Shown: piece by piece, positions 1-8,658 of the stretch
Position numbering within the stretch: position 1 is the stretch's first letter
How the letters are laid out: each line of letters opens with the position of its first letter
Source: Candidatus Brevifilum fermentans
GTDB lineage: Bacteria > Chloroflexota > Anaerolineae > Anaerolineales > Villigracilaceae
Assembly (NCBI GenBank): GCA_945877125.1
Contig: CAMCQT010000008.1
Span: 1 to 64,000 of the forward strand
DNA length: 64,000 nt
Reading direction: 5' to 3'
Notes under the pieces: model-generated
Database searches by the model: none
The model's input: only the letters and a program-made list of their open reading frames with translations
What the model was told of the DNA's origin: nothing
Program-made: the position numbers and the translations under genes

Positions 1-468
1 ATCGTGGTGGGGGAGGTGCGAGGCGGCGAGGCGTTGGATATGCTTCAAGCCATGAATACAGGACACGACGGCTCTTTGACCACTGTCCATTCCAATACGC
101 CGCGTGATGCCATCTCTCGTCTTGAAACTCTTGTACTTATGGCGGGCATGGATTTACCCCTCAAAGTAGTGCGTCAACAACTTTCTTCGGCGGTGGACCT
201 AATCATACAGCAATCGCGTTTGAGAGATGGACAACGTAAAGTAACTTACGTGACCGAAGTGGCGGGCATGGAAGGTGAAGTCATTGTGTTGAGCGATATT
301 TTCAAATTCAATCAGGAAAGTGTTACCACCGACGGAAAAGTTATCGGCGAGGTGAACGCTACGGGGATCAGACCCAACTTTACGCCGCGGCTTGTGGCGG
401 CTGGATTCAAACTTAGCGGGGATATATTTGCTCCGAAGCTTTCTCCCAAAGATCACTCACGGCGTTAA
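1..468 (+). CDS. cpaF: CpaF/TadA-type secretion ATPase, C-terminal part (cut by window start)
   Basis: Cytoplasmic hexameric ATPase of the type II/IV secretion superfamily that powers Tad/Flp pilus assembly. The window opens inside the Walker B region: the first residues read [20 protein letters not shown], followed by the His-box-like stretch SLTTVHSN, both strongly CpaF-like. The remaining 120 or so residues are the usual C-terminal helical region and a short tail. The N-terminus and Walker A motif lie upstream of the window, so no start is given. The next gene is an unrelated regulator, so tadB/tadC do not follow here; either they lie elsewhere or this is the last gene of its operon. Family is clear; the pilus role is inferred from family. 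Confidence 0.88.
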   Translation: MVVGEVRGGEALDMLQAMNTGHDGSLTTVHSNTPRDAISRLETLVLMAGMDLPLKVVRQQLSSAVDLIIQQSRLRDGQRKVTYVTEVAGMEGEVIVLSDIFKFNQESVTTDGKVIGEVNATGIRPNFTPRLVAAGFKLSGDIFAPKLSPKDHSRR

Positions 469-510
469 ACACTCTGCTATAATCCAGATATTCATTCACT
501 TAGAGGAAAC

Positions 511-1182
511 ATGACCAACGCCCAGATCACCATACGTGAAAAGAAACTAGGTTTGCTTATTCGAGATGCGCGCATGGCAGAACGCCGCAGCATTAAAGAA
601 TGTGCTGATGCAATCGGCGTGAAGCCGGGGCTATTCCGCGCTTACGAGGAGGGACGCCGCGCTCCTTCCCTGCCTGAACTCGAAACACTTGTGTTCTATC
701 TCAAACTTCCCATCACTCAATTTTGGGGAAGGGAGACCCGGTCTGATTCGTTATTAATCGAATCGCTGGATACTGCGCGCTTGATCGCTTTGCGCCAACG
801 AATGATCGGCGCGCTTTTGCGGCAGGAACGCAACAATGTGAATATGTCCATTCGGCATTTATCAACAGAGACAGGAATTTCACAAGCGGCGCTCAAGGCT
901 TTTGAGTTGGGCGAACGCGCCATCCCTGTGCCGGAATTGGAAAGCATTCTCGCCGTAATGGGTAGCCGCATCGAAACATTCTTTGACCAAAACGGCCCTG
1001 TTGGACAGTGGATGATCAGTCAGCGGGCTGTGCAGAAATTTGTTGAGTTGCCCGAAGAAATGCAAACTTTTGTTTGCCAGCCGGTTAACCGCCCCTACCT
1101 TGAATTGGCAATGAAACTCAGCGACCTCTCCCGCGAGAAATTACGCGCCGTAGCTGAAGGTTTGCTGGATATTACCCTCTAA
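511..1182 (+). CDS. Tandem helix-turn-helix (XRE-type) transcriptional regulator
   Basis: A 223-aa DNA-binding protein with two XRE/Cro-type helix-turn-helix domains, at about residues 10-70 and 97-155. Each has the usual pattern of a recognition helix followed by an E-x-G-x-R turn (YEEGRRAPSLPELETL and FELGERAIPVPELESI). The last 65 residues form a helical C-terminal region with no recognised domain. A ribosome site (agaggaaac) sits directly before the ATG, and a TATAAT at 478-483 in the upstream gap could be its -10, without a clear -35. Two HTH units in one chain suggest binding to a direct repeat or to two half-sites as one polypeptide. Target genes are unknown; the TPR-GNAT run downstream is a candidate but is separated by a hairpin. 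Confidence 0.75.
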   Translation: MTNAQITIREKKLGLLIRDARMAERRSIKECADAIGVKPGLFRAYEEGRRAPSLPELETLVFYLKLPITQFWGRETRSDSLLIESLDTARLIALRQRMIGALLRQERNNVNMSIRHLSTETGISQAALKAFELGERAIPVPELESILAVMGSRIETFFDQNGPVGQWMISQRAVQKFVELPEEMQTFVCQPVNRPYLELAMKLSDLSREKLRAVAEGLLDITL

Positions 1183-1210
1183 TTTTTTATAAAAATATTT
1201 CACAGGTTGT

Positions 1211-1280
1211 AACTGACCCTAAAGGTTTCCTTTGCAAAGCAGCATATTTTGGTTTGCAGGAAAAATCTTTAGGGTCGGTT
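1211..1280. repeat. 70-bp imperfect inverted repeat
   Basis: The arms aactgaccctaaaggttt (from 1211) and aaatctttagggtcggtt (to 1280) are near-perfect inverted complements. The pairing continues inward through a second block (tttgcaaa / tttgcagg), leaving a loop of about 10 bases. It fills most of the gap between the HTH and TPR genes. It could be a small non-autonomous element (MITE-like) or a long RNA hairpin. There is no T-run, so a simple terminator is less likely. Confidence 0.6.
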
Positions 1281-1299
1281 CTTAAAAAGGAAAAAGATC

Positions 1300-1824
1300 A
1301 TGATACTTGACCCTGCTCAACTTGCCGAACAAGGCAAACAGGCTTTTATGAATAAGAATTTTGATGAAGCCGCTGAACTATTCCGCCAGGCGGCTGAAGG
1401 TTACACGGTAGGAAACGCAGACTTGCTGTCTGCTGCTGAGATGCGGAATAATATGAGCGTGGCTTTATTACAGGCGGGCAAGGCGCAAGAGTCGCTTGCT
1501 GCCGCGCTGGATACAGACCAAGTCTTCGCTGGCGAAAATGATATTAAACGTCAGGGAATGGCGTTGGGGAATCAAGCCGCCGCGCTCGAAGCCCTCAACC
1601 GTTATGATGAAGCCACTGAAAAATACGACCTTGCCGCCCAGTTATTTTCCCAGGTAGGCGAAGGCGATTTGCGCGCACTGGTCATGAAATCTTCTGCTGC
1701 CATAAAACTAAAAACAGGTAAAGTGACTGCCTCAGCTTTCAAGATGATGGGCTCACTTGAAGCAAAAGACAACCCCAGTTTCTTTGAGCGCATTCTCAGA
1801 TTCTTTCTTCGTTTTATCAAATGA
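1300..1824 (+). CDS. Small TPR-repeat protein
   Basis: A 174-aa soluble protein made almost wholly of tetratricopeptide-like helical pairs, visible at about residues 7-38, 45-77, 85-117 and 121-140 (for example NQAAALEALNRYDEATEKYD). The last 14 residues (FFERILRFFLRFIK) form a strongly hydrophobic, basic amphipathic helix that could bind a membrane surface. TPR arrays usually hold partner proteins; the partner is unknown. The stop overlaps the next start by four bases (ATGA), so it is translationally coupled to the GNAT gene. A ribosome site (aaaagg) lies ten bases before the ATG. Confidence 0.7.
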   Translation: MILDPAQLAEQGKQAFMNKNFDEAAELFRQAAEGYTVGNADLLSAAEMRNNMSVALLQAGKAQESLAAALDTDQVFAGENDIKRQGMALGNQAAALEALNRYDEATEKYDLAAQLFSQVGEGDLRALVMKSSAAIKLKTGKVTASAFKMMGSLEAKDNPSFFERILRFFLRFIK

Positions 1825-2687
1825 TCAATGCCAGTGTGCAGATCCGTCATGCGGTTAAGCAAGATCACGACCAGATCGCAAATCTTAGCTTTTTTGAATC
1901 CAACACCCATCGTCATTTGGATTGGCATTCCCCGCTGGAGTGGGTAGGTTCTCCAAATTACTGGGTGCGGGAAGAGAATGGACGTATTACCGCTGCATTA
2001 GCCTGTCCTGAAGATCCGCCGCATGTGGCATGGATTCGTTTCTTTGGACATTATCAATACCTCTCTTCTGTTCAAGCCTGGTCTTCACTTTGGGAAATGG
2101 CGCGCAACGAGATCGCGTACTCAAATCCGCAACCTTATATTGCCGCAATCGTTGTTAAACAGTGGTTTCAGTCTCTCCTGCTTGCCAGCCATTTTGAAGT
2201 AAAACAAAATATTGTTTTACTCGAACTGAACAACGCAACCTTCAGACCTTTCTCTGTGCCTCACGGAATCCGAATTCGCCCCATACAGGATGCAGACATG
2301 CCCACGATAGCCAAAGTGGATTTATCTGCATTTGGGCAGTTTTGGCACAACACACAAAATACGCTTGAAAAAGCGCGTTTGCAATGTGCGAGCGCTACAA
2401 TCGCTGAAGATGAATCGGGGGCGATCATCGGGTATCAACTCAGCACGAAGAATCCGCTCGGAGCACACCTCGCCAGGCTTGGGGTTCTGCCTGTAGCGCA
2501 GGGCAGGGGCATCGGCTCTGCCTTGGTGAGTCATTTAATCCAGAGCTTTGGCCATCAAAATCAATTAAGCAGACTTTCTGTCAACACGCAGGCGGACAAT
2601 ATTGCGTCTTTATCACTTTATAAAAAATTAGGATTTTTTCGCACGGGCGAATCCTTTCCCGTATTTGTTTACCCCATAGGTGCTTAA
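1821..2687 (+). CDS. GNAT-family N-acetyltransferase (possibly two GNAT folds)
   Basis: A 288-aa protein. The C-terminal half (about residues 150-285) is a clear GNAT domain: motif A with the acetyl-CoA pyrophosphate loop is LGVLPVAQGRGIGSALV (219-235), followed by the N...SLSLYKKLGF motif B (260-272). It would transfer an acetyl group from acetyl-CoA to an amine; the acceptor cannot be read from sequence. The N-terminal half (7-135) has GNAT-like strand spacing but no intact pyrophosphate loop, as in tandem-GNAT enzymes with one dead domain; this is an inference. It overlaps the TPR gene by four bases, and the V4R gene begins at once downstream, so the genes form one unit. Confidence 0.78.
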   Translation: MINASVQIRHAVKQDHDQIANLSFFESNTHRHLDWHSPLEWVGSPNYWVREENGRITAALACPEDPPHVAWIRFFGHYQYLSSVQAWSSLWEMARNEIAYSNPQPYIAAIVVKQWFQSLLLASHFEVKQNIVLLELNNATFRPFSVPHGIRIRPIQDADMPTIAKVDLSAFGQFWHNTQNTLEKARLQCASATIAEDESGAIIGYQLSTKNPLGAHLARLGVLPVAQGRGIGSALVSHLIQSFGHQNQLSRLSVNTQADNIASLSLYKKLGFFRTGESFPVFVYPIGA

Positions 2688-2691
2688 TATA

Positions 2692-3297
2692 ATGGATGAG
2701 ATCACCTTCCCCGCGCGCATCATGCGCCGATTTATAGAAACCCTTTCTGCAGAGATAGGGCAGGAAACATTTTCTGCTGTACTGTCAAATGCAGGCTTAC
2801 CCGAAGAATGGGCATTTCCCGCGCACTTTGTCGCATTGGATGACGTGTGTACCGCACAGGCTTATTCACGTTTGCAGTTTGCATTACGCACATATTATGG
2901 ACGCGGCGCACGCGGCATTCTGCTCCGTGTGGGTTCCAAATTGTGGCATCATTTATTGGATGACTCAGCATTTGGGATTAAGACCCAGGCTACCTTCATT
3001 CGTGGACTTCCCAAATCCATGCGGCGCAAACCCACCCTCGAGCTGATGGCGCGAATCTTGAGCGCCGCACCTGGAAATATGACCGTTCACACCCTCGACC
3101 TTGACCTGCTCGTGGTTGACCAGGCATCGCCTACAACCATAGATCAATCTGATGAATCGCCGATCTGCTTTGTAACCCTGGGTTTAATCCGTGAATGTCT
3201 GTTCTGGGCAGATGGACAGCAACACGATATTGAAGAACGCGCCTGTCGTGCTTTGGGTGCACGGCACTGTGAATTCAAGATCATTATTGGAGGCTGA
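2692..3297 (+). CDS. V4R-like (4-vinyl reductase-type) small-ligand-binding domain protein
   Basis: A 201-aa protein whose C-terminal 60 residues resemble the V4R domain: GLIRECLFWADGQQHDIEE followed by the cysteine pair ACRALGARHCEF. V4R domains are seen in bacteriochlorophyll 4-vinyl reductase and in regulators that bind small hydrophobic ligands. The N-terminal 130 residues are helical, with a basic stretch (LPKSMRRKP), and resemble the dimerising part of such proteins. I chose the ATG at 2692, which has an aggtg ribosome site nine bases upstream, over a GTG at 2680. It sits between the GNAT and lipase genes with no real gap. The ligand is unknown. Confidence 0.6.
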   Translation: MDEITFPARIMRRFIETLSAEIGQETFSAVLSNAGLPEEWAFPAHFVALDDVCTAQAYSRLQFALRTYYGRGARGILLRVGSKLWHHLLDDSAFGIKTQATFIRGLPKSMRRKPTLELMARILSAAPGNMTVHTLDLDLLVVDQASPTTIDQSDESPICFVTLGLIRECLFWADGQQHDIEERACRALGARHCEFKIIIGG

Positions 3298-3298
3298 A

Positions 3299-4138
3299 AT
3301 GAAACATTTTGAAATGAATTGGAAAGCGCACGACAACCTTGAGATTTTCGCACAGGCGTGGGAGCCGACCATGCCCCAACCCAAAGCGGTCGTATGCCTA
3401 GTGCATGGACTTGGCGAACATACTTCACGCTACGCGCACGTTGCTGAAGCGTTGGGCAAACAAGGTTTTGCGCTGTTTGGCGCAGACTTGCGTGGTCACG
3501 GTCGTTCAGGTGGCCCGCGCGGACATATATCCTCCATTGAAGATTTCATGCAGGATATAGATTTATCCCTGGCGCAGGCTCGCATACGTTACCCTGGCTT
3601 GCCGATCATTTTATATGGTCACAGCCTGGGCGGCATTCAGGTACTTCATTACGGTTTGACGCGTAAACCAGATGTCAAGGGAGTGATCGCCACCAGCTCA
3701 GGCTTGCACACTGCCTTGGAAAAACAATATCTCAAAGTGTTGATGGCAAAAATTCTCGGCGCGTTGATCCCGAATACTTCCATCGCCAGCGGATTGGACC
3801 CGAAAAGCATCTCCCGTGATGAAAAAGTGGTGCAGGCTTACATCAATGATCCGCTTGTGCATGACAAGATTTCACTTGGATTTGGAAAGATAATGGTCGG
3901 CGTTACAAGTTGGACACTGGCTCATGCGGATGAATTCACGCTTCCCTTGTTGCTTTTGCATGGCAAGGCAGATTTACTCGCCTTCCCTTCCAGCAGTACT
4001 GAATTCGCCGCCTCTTTGAAGGAAAAATGTACGCTGGTTTTATGGGATGACGCGTATCACGAACTCCATAACGAGTTTGAGAAGGAAGAAGTTTTCAAGA
4101 CGATGACGCTCTGGATGGACGCACGCCTGCGTGAGTGA
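3299..4138 (+). CDS. Alpha/beta hydrolase, monoacylglycerol lipase-like
   Basis: A 279-aa cytoplasmic serine hydrolase of the monoglyceride lipase/lysophospholipase group. It has the oxyanion motif HGLGEH (36-41), the nucleophile elbow GHSLGG (Ser109), the acid Asp225 in HGKADLL and the catalytic His254 in YHELHNE. The pattern DLRGHGRSGGPRGH is typical of this family. It would cleave monoacylglycerols or related esters; the true substrate is not visible. The start is the ATG at 3299 with a ggagg ribosome site; the open frame extends upstream inside the V4R gene but that part is not protein-like. It is the last gene of the 1300-4138 run. No signal peptide. Confidence 0.85.
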   Translation: MKHFEMNWKAHDNLEIFAQAWEPTMPQPKAVVCLVHGLGEHTSRYAHVAEALGKQGFALFGADLRGHGRSGGPRGHISSIEDFMQDIDLSLAQARIRYPGLPIILYGHSLGGIQVLHYGLTRKPDVKGVIATSSGLHTALEKQYLKVLMAKILGALIPNTSIASGLDPKSISRDEKVVQAYINDPLVHDKISLGFGKIMVGVTSWTLAHADEFTLPLLLLHGKADLLAFPSSSTEFAASLKEKCTLVLWDDAYHELHNEFEKEEVFKTMTLWMDARLRE

Positions 4139-4177
4139 AAAATAAGAGCTTATTAACGCTTTACTGGACAAATCCAT

Positions 4178-4206
4178 TTGAGCATGGCAAAATTTACTGT
4201 CATAAT
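4178..4206 (+). promoter_or_regulatory. Predicted sigma-70 promoter of the DsbA-like gene
   Basis: TTGAGC at 4178-4183, 17 bases, then CATAAT at 4201-4206. Transcription would start about 15 bases before the ATG at 4228. Confidence 0.5.
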
Positions 4207-4227
4207 ATTTGAATTAGAGGAGAGAGT

Positions 4228-4962
4228 ATGAATAACCCGAAAGAAGCAAGCAAGCGGCAGGCGCGCCGTGAACAAATACGCCGCAAAGAACAACGCGGGC
4301 GACTGATAGTAATTGCACTTATTAGTATTGGCGCGATCTTTGTTGCTTTTCTGATCATTTACCCGAACTTTAAGCCAGCCGCCGCACTTACCCTGCCAGA
4401 TGCGACCGTCCGCCCAAATGTGGACTTTAATGCAGCGGGGAATCCGGACGCCCCAATCAGAATTGATGAGTATTCTGACTTCCAATGTTCGCATTGTGCC
4501 AGCTTTTACCATACCACTGAAAAGGAATTAATGAATACCTATGTGGCGGATGGTACTGTCTATTTTGTTTACAATACCTTTGGTGATTTCATGGGACCCG
4601 ATTCCGCTGATATGGGTGGGGCGGCATATTGCGCGGGCGACCAGGGCAAATTTTGGGAAATGCACGACGTTATTCTCTCCAACCAGGGCAACGCACAGGG
4701 CGCCCGTCGTTTGGCAGAGTTTGCCGAATACCTGAAACTCGACATGGACAAGTTTGAATCCTGTTTCAATGGGAATACCTATAAAGATACCATTGCTCAG
4801 GACGCAAAAGACGGACTTGCCGCCGGCGTTAAAGCTACCCCTTCGTTTGTAATGACCTATACCGTAAATGGAGAGGTAAAGACGAAGCTGATTGAAGGGG
4901 CGCAGACAATTGATGCTTTCCAACAGGAAATTGATGCGGCTCTGGCTGAGATGGGGCAGTAG
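4228..4962 (+). CDS. Membrane-anchored DsbA-like thiol oxidoreductase
   Basis: A 244-aa thioredoxin-fold protein of the DsbA/BdbD group. A strongly basic N-terminal 24 residues is followed by one membrane helix (about 26-46), then an extracytoplasmic catalytic domain. The redox motif is CSHC (Cys87, Cys90) in DEYSDFQCSHCASFYH, and the cis-proline loop is ATPSF near residue 207. It would form or shuffle disulfides in exported proteins. Ribosome site gaggagag lies just before the ATG. It is a single-gene unit between its own promoter and a strong terminator. A partner such as DsbB/VKOR is not in the window. Confidence 0.85.
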   Translation: MNNPKEASKRQARREQIRRKEQRGRLIVIALISIGAIFVAFLIIYPNFKPAAALTLPDATVRPNVDFNAAGNPDAPIRIDEYSDFQCSHCASFYHTTEKELMNTYVADGTVYFVYNTFGDFMGPDSADMGGAAYCAGDQGKFWEMHDVILSNQGNAQGARRLAEFAEYLKLDMDKFESCFNGNTYKDTIAQDAKDGLAAGVKATPSFVMTYTVNGEVKTKLIEGAQTIDAFQQEIDAALAEMGQ

Positions 4963-4978
4963 AAAGTTTTCGAAAACA

Positions 4979-5013
4979 AAAAAGGACACGGCGATAAAAG
5001 CCGTGTCCTTTTT
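4979..5013. terminator. Bidirectional rho-independent terminator
   Basis: The stem aaaaaggacacggc / gccgtgtccttttt with a 7-base loop lies between the convergent DsbA-like gene and the heme A synthase gene. A- and T-runs on both sides allow it to stop transcription from either side. Confidence 0.9.
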
Positions 5014-5044
5014 GATTCCTGATATTACAAATCTGGGGAAATTT

Positions 5045-6091
5045 CTACTGCTTTGAGTTATTGTGGATAACGTCCAAGGCTCTGAACCGATGAATAAAGT
5101 AAATTGCCAGCGCGAACAATAACAGCGCATTGGCTTGGTGGGTGAGTGCGATGGCAATGTTGACGTAGGAAAGAATGGTCAACACGCCCAGTGTGATTTG
5201 TAATGCGACAATGCCGATCAGCCACATCAGCCCTTTTTGTATATCCTGTGGGTAGTTTTGTTTTTTGACGAAATAATAGACAACAGGTACAGCGAACGGC
5301 CCAAGCCATGCCAGCCAGCGATGAATAAAAACAATGGTTTGCGGCATTTCAAAAAGATTGATCCAGGAGTTGAACAGGTTGGGTGGAATCCACTTGCCGA
5401 ACATGAGCGGCCAGGTATCTGAAACGTGACCGGCTTTGAGTCCGGCCGTCATGCCGCCGTAGGTGATTTGCAGGACGAGCAATGCCATTGACCATGCCGT
5501 TAATTTTGAGGGCAGTGACCATTTCACTTTGACGCCTGTTTGGGGAAAGCCAAATTTATGCCCAAGCGCGGTCCACAGGGCGAGGGCCAGCAGGGTTAGC
5601 GCAAAGAGCAGGTGAATGGTGAGGCGGAAGTGACTGACGGCGGGGCGGTCAACCAGTCCGCTGGCGACCATGTACCAGCCCATGAATGCCTGCGCGATGA
5701 AGAGCATGCCCATTGCGAAGTAAACGCCAAATTCCTTGAAGGGAATTGTTTTCTTGAGGAGGAAGTAGAAAACGGGGAAAGCATAAAAGAAACCTGCAAG
5801 CCGCGCGATGATGCGGTGGATCCATTCCATGTAAAAGATGAACTGATATTCGGGCAGGGTCATTTGTGTGTTGATGAGTTGGTATTCGGGGGTTTCCTGG
5901 TATTTGATGAATTCCTCCTGCCAGGCTTGCTGTCCGATGGGCGGAATGACGCCGCTGATTGGGTTCCATTCTACGATGGAGAGTCCTGAGCGGGTGAGGC
6001 GGACGAATCCGCCGAAGACGATGAGCAGCGCTACGATGCCGGTGAAGATGAAAAGCCAGTTCATCACGGCTGTGTTTTTTGTTTTTGGCAT
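5045..6091 (-). CDS. ctaA: Heme A synthase, COX15 type
   Basis: A 348-aa integral membrane protein with about eight helices. It oxidises the C8 methyl of heme O to make heme A for aa3-type cytochrome oxidases. Seen: GGFVRLTRSGLSIVEW near the N-terminus, the first loop EYQFIFYMEWIHRIIARLAG (heme-ligand His92), SHFRLTIHL, FIHRWLAWLG and ALTHQANALLLF, giving histidine pairs in both half-repeats. The long first extracellular loop with SGLSIVEWNPISG is COX15-like rather than the short Bacillus CtaA form. No heme O synthase or oxidase subunits are nearby, so it stands alone. Its presence implies aerobic or microaerobic respiration with heme A. Confidence 0.93.
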   Translation of the reverse strand: MPKTKNTAVMNWLFIFTGIVALLIVFGGFVRLTRSGLSIVEWNPISGVIPPIGQQAWQEEFIKYQETPEYQLINTQMTLPEYQFIFYMEWIHRIIARLAGFFYAFPVFYFLLKKTIPFKEFGVYFAMGMLFIAQAFMGWYMVASGLVDRPAVSHFRLTIHLLFALTLLALALWTALGHKFGFPQTGVKVKWSLPSKLTAWSMALLVLQITYGGMTAGLKAGHVSDTWPLMFGKWIPPNLFNSWINLFEMPQTIVFIHRWLAWLGPFAVPVVYYFVKKQNYPQDIQKGLMWLIGIVALQITLGVLTILSYVNIAIALTHQANALLLFALAIYFIHRFRALDVIHNNSKQ

Positions 6092-6193
6092 GGTGTTTCT
6101 CCGTTATTGGGTTGCTGAATTGTAGCATGTGAAAATGCTGGGGCTGGGACCATGCCCACGAAACAGGATCAGGTTTGAGGTTGGGTAGGAGGC

Positions 6194-6225
6194 GAAAAAA
6201 ATGCCTGCCGTGTGGCGGCAGGCAT
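6194..6225 (-). terminator. Rho-independent terminator of the 768-aa TPR gene
   Basis: Perfect 10-bp stem atgcctgccg / cggcaggcat (6201-6225) with a 5-base loop. On the minus strand it is followed by seven T. It lies 21 bases after the TPR stop codon. Confidence 0.9.
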
Positions 6226-6245
6226 TCGATGTCTTCATCCAGAAG

Positions 6246-8552
6246 TTAACCGTTTTGCATCTGAAAAAGCAGCCTGCGGTACTGTTCCACATTGGGCGGG
6301 TTCATCAGGACAATTTGGTTGATGACTTCGAGCGCGCCTTGCCGGTTGCCAGACTGCATGAGGTTTTCACCTAATATGTCTAATATTGAGATGGCTTCGT
6401 CGGTGCGCCCGCTGTAGTGAAGCCGCGCGGCGAGGGCACGTTTGAGCAGCAGTTGATCGGGATGATCTTTCAGCATATCTTCAATGAAGACAATGGCGAT
6501 GTCGTTCTTGTTCTGGCTTTCAAGGTAGCCGATGTAATTTTCCAACTCGTTCAGGGCTTTGTCGTTTTGAGCCATGCGTAAGTTGAGTTCGACAAGTTGC
6601 CTGCGTGCGGTGTCATCATCGGGTGTGATGGTGCGGATCTGTTCGTAGACGCGCAGGGCTTGCTTCCAGTCGAGGCGTTGCAGGTCAATATCTGCCATGC
6701 GTTGCAGAATGTGCGCGTTCCAGTCGCGGCTGGCGTTGCCTTGCTGTACCACGCGCAGGGCGGTGGTGTATGTTTTGCGCGCCATATCCAGTTCGGCGAG
6801 GCGGTTGTAGATGGCGGCCAGTTCAAGATATTCGCGAATGGCGTCGTCAATTTGTCCGCGTGCGGTGAGTTGGTCAATGAGGCGGTTGCGCGCGCCGAGA
6901 TCCATTGGCGAAAGTTGAATGATGCGCCGCAGCAGTTTTGTAGCTTGCAATACTTCGCCGCGCACGCTGTAGGCATGTGCCACGATGCTGTATTTTGTGA
7001 TCGCGTCTGCTTCGTGATTTTCCTGCACCAGCAGGTCGCCCATGAGCATGTGAAGCGGAAGGTAGGTCGGCGCGTATTGTATGGCGTAGTAGGCTTCGTC
7101 CATGGCGGAGCGCAGGCTTCCTATGCGTGCCAGTTGATTGATGCGGTTCATCGATTCAAGCACAGAACTGGATTGCGCCTGCAAGATCACATCTGCCAGC
7201 GGAGCGATCATGTCGCCATCCTGCCTGGGCATTTGGTCGCGTGTCTTATGCAGTTGTTCGCGCCAATCAGGACGCATAAGCAGGCTCTTGACGTTTTCGC
7301 ACACTTTTCGCAGGATGGTTTCGTCCTTTTGATTTTCATGCGCTTCGATCAAAGGCTCATATTGCTGGCTGATTTCATCTGCCTTGTCGGCTGTTACGGT
7401 TAGCGAATCGGCGAGTTTCAACGCTTCGAGATATTCCAGCGAGGCTTCGTTGAAGCGGGATTTATTGACAAGCAACTGCCCAAGAATCAGGCGTGTGGCA
7501 AGTGCGTAATCGGTATGTTTGATGGAGTTCTGTAAAAATCGTTGTGCGCTTTCGATCCGCTCGCCTTTGAAGCGTAAAAGCCCAAGTGCAAAATACAGGG
7601 ATGGATGCTTGAAACCTGCCTCCAGGGCGTGTTCAAACTCTTCTGCGGCTTGCGCTTCGTTGCCTTTGGTCTGTGCGTCAATTGCCAGCCCCAGATGCAG
7701 CACCACTTTTGTTTGTTCAGATTGTTGTAACGAAAGTCCGCCTGTGCCTTTCATGATCGCAGAAAGACCCTTTCGTTCCTGCGCCGCTGGACTGTCGTCG
7801 GAGTATTCAAAGAGAAGCTCGGCGAGTTGAGTCAGCGCTTTCTGACGCGCCTCTGCAATTGGATCCAACCCGGAGGATGTTTTTGGCTTTTGCAGTTGCT
7901 TCACCTGCGCCATGCGGATGGGACCCGTGCCGCCCTTGCCGCGCAACGGCTTGGGGAGCAGTTGCCCCGTTTTGAACAGAGTCTCTGCCTGTTTTACTTC
8001 GAGGCTGTTGGGCACAAGCGACATGGCTTTGTTCAGCATTTCTTTTGTTTTTTCGGCGTTGCCAGCGCGCTGAATGATGCTGGCAATGGCCAGGTATTCT
8101 GTGGCGGCTTGTTGAAGATGCCCAAGTTTTTCATGCACCTGTGCCAGACGCGAATGTGCGATGGCGTTTTCAGGATTTACATTTGTGACCCGCACCCAGT
8201 TTTCGAGAGCCTTTTCGGTATCGCGCTGTTTGAGGAAGAGATCGCCTGCGCGCAAGGCCGCATCTACGGCGGTCTTCAAATCACCAAGTCGTTCAGAGAG
8301 TTGCGCCACTTTTTCCATCGGCACGGGGTCATCGGGTGAGAGCCTTGCCACGTTCATGTAGATATGCAAGGCTTCTTCAATATTTCCCAGTTGATAGAGC
8401 GCCAGACCGAGGCTGTTTAATGCTTTTGGATGATCGGGGAATTCCTGCAAAGCCTGGCGGTAGGCCGCCGCAGCATTGTCCCATTCCTGATCCCAGGCGG
8501 CAGAGTGGCCGTCGTTCATTGCTTTTTGAAAAATGTCATCTCGTCCGGGCAT
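6246..8552 (-). CDS. Large TPR-repeat protein (768 aa)
   Basis: A soluble protein made of TPR units along almost the whole chain. The first array is about residues 15-190 (AAAYRQALQEFPDHPKALNS and similar), a second about 290-400 and a third from about 465 to the end. Charged linkers around 200-290 separate the arrays. No signal peptide, membrane helix or catalytic motif is visible, so it is probably a cytoplasmic scaffold; partners are unknown. The start MPGRDD has only a weak ribosome site. A TATAAT on the minus strand (8603-8608) could be its -10. It is transcribed alone, ending at the terminator at 6194-6225. Confidence 0.8.
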   Translation of the reverse strand: MPGRDDIFQKAMNDGHSAAWDQEWDNAAAAYRQALQEFPDHPKALNSLGLALYQLGNIEEALHIYMNVARLSPDDPVPMEKVAQLSERLGDLKTAVDAALRAGDLFLKQRDTEKALENWVRVTNVNPENAIAHSRLAQVHEKLGHLQQAATEYLAIASIIQRAGNAEKTKEMLNKAMSLVPNSLEVKQAETLFKTGQLLPKPLRGKGGTGPIRMAQVKQLQKPKTSSGLDPIAEARQKALTQLAELLFEYSDDSPAAQERKGLSAIMKGTGGLSLQQSEQTKVVLHLGLAIDAQTKGNEAQAAEEFEHALEAGFKHPSLYFALGLLRFKGERIESAQRFLQNSIKHTDYALATRLILGQLLVNKSRFNEASLEYLEALKLADSLTVTADKADEISQQYEPLIEAHENQKDETILRKVCENVKSLLMRPDWREQLHKTRDQMPRQDGDMIAPLADVILQAQSSSVLESMNRINQLARIGSLRSAMDEAYYAIQYAPTYLPLHMLMGDLLVQENHEADAITKYSIVAHAYSVRGEVLQATKLLRRIIQLSPMDLGARNRLIDQLTARGQIDDAIREYLELAAIYNRLAELDMARKTYTTALRVVQQGNASRDWNAHILQRMADIDLQRLDWKQALRVYEQIRTITPDDDTARRQLVELNLRMAQNDKALNELENYIGYLESQNKNDIAIVFIEDMLKDHPDQLLLKRALAARLHYSGRTDEAISILDILGENLMQSGNRQGALEVINQIVLMNPPNVEQYRRLLFQMQNG

Positions 8553-8658
8553 AGTGATCCAATTCTAGTCGAATGTGTGAGGTTTTATGTTATTTCAACG
8601 CAATTATAACCTTGCATGGTTTTTCTACGAATGGCTCTATTGTATGATTAAGCGAAAA

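Noticed and set aside
6597-7403. Plus-strand open frame of 268 codons
   Set aside because: Antisense shadow of the 768-aa TPR gene; composition follows the TPR codons.
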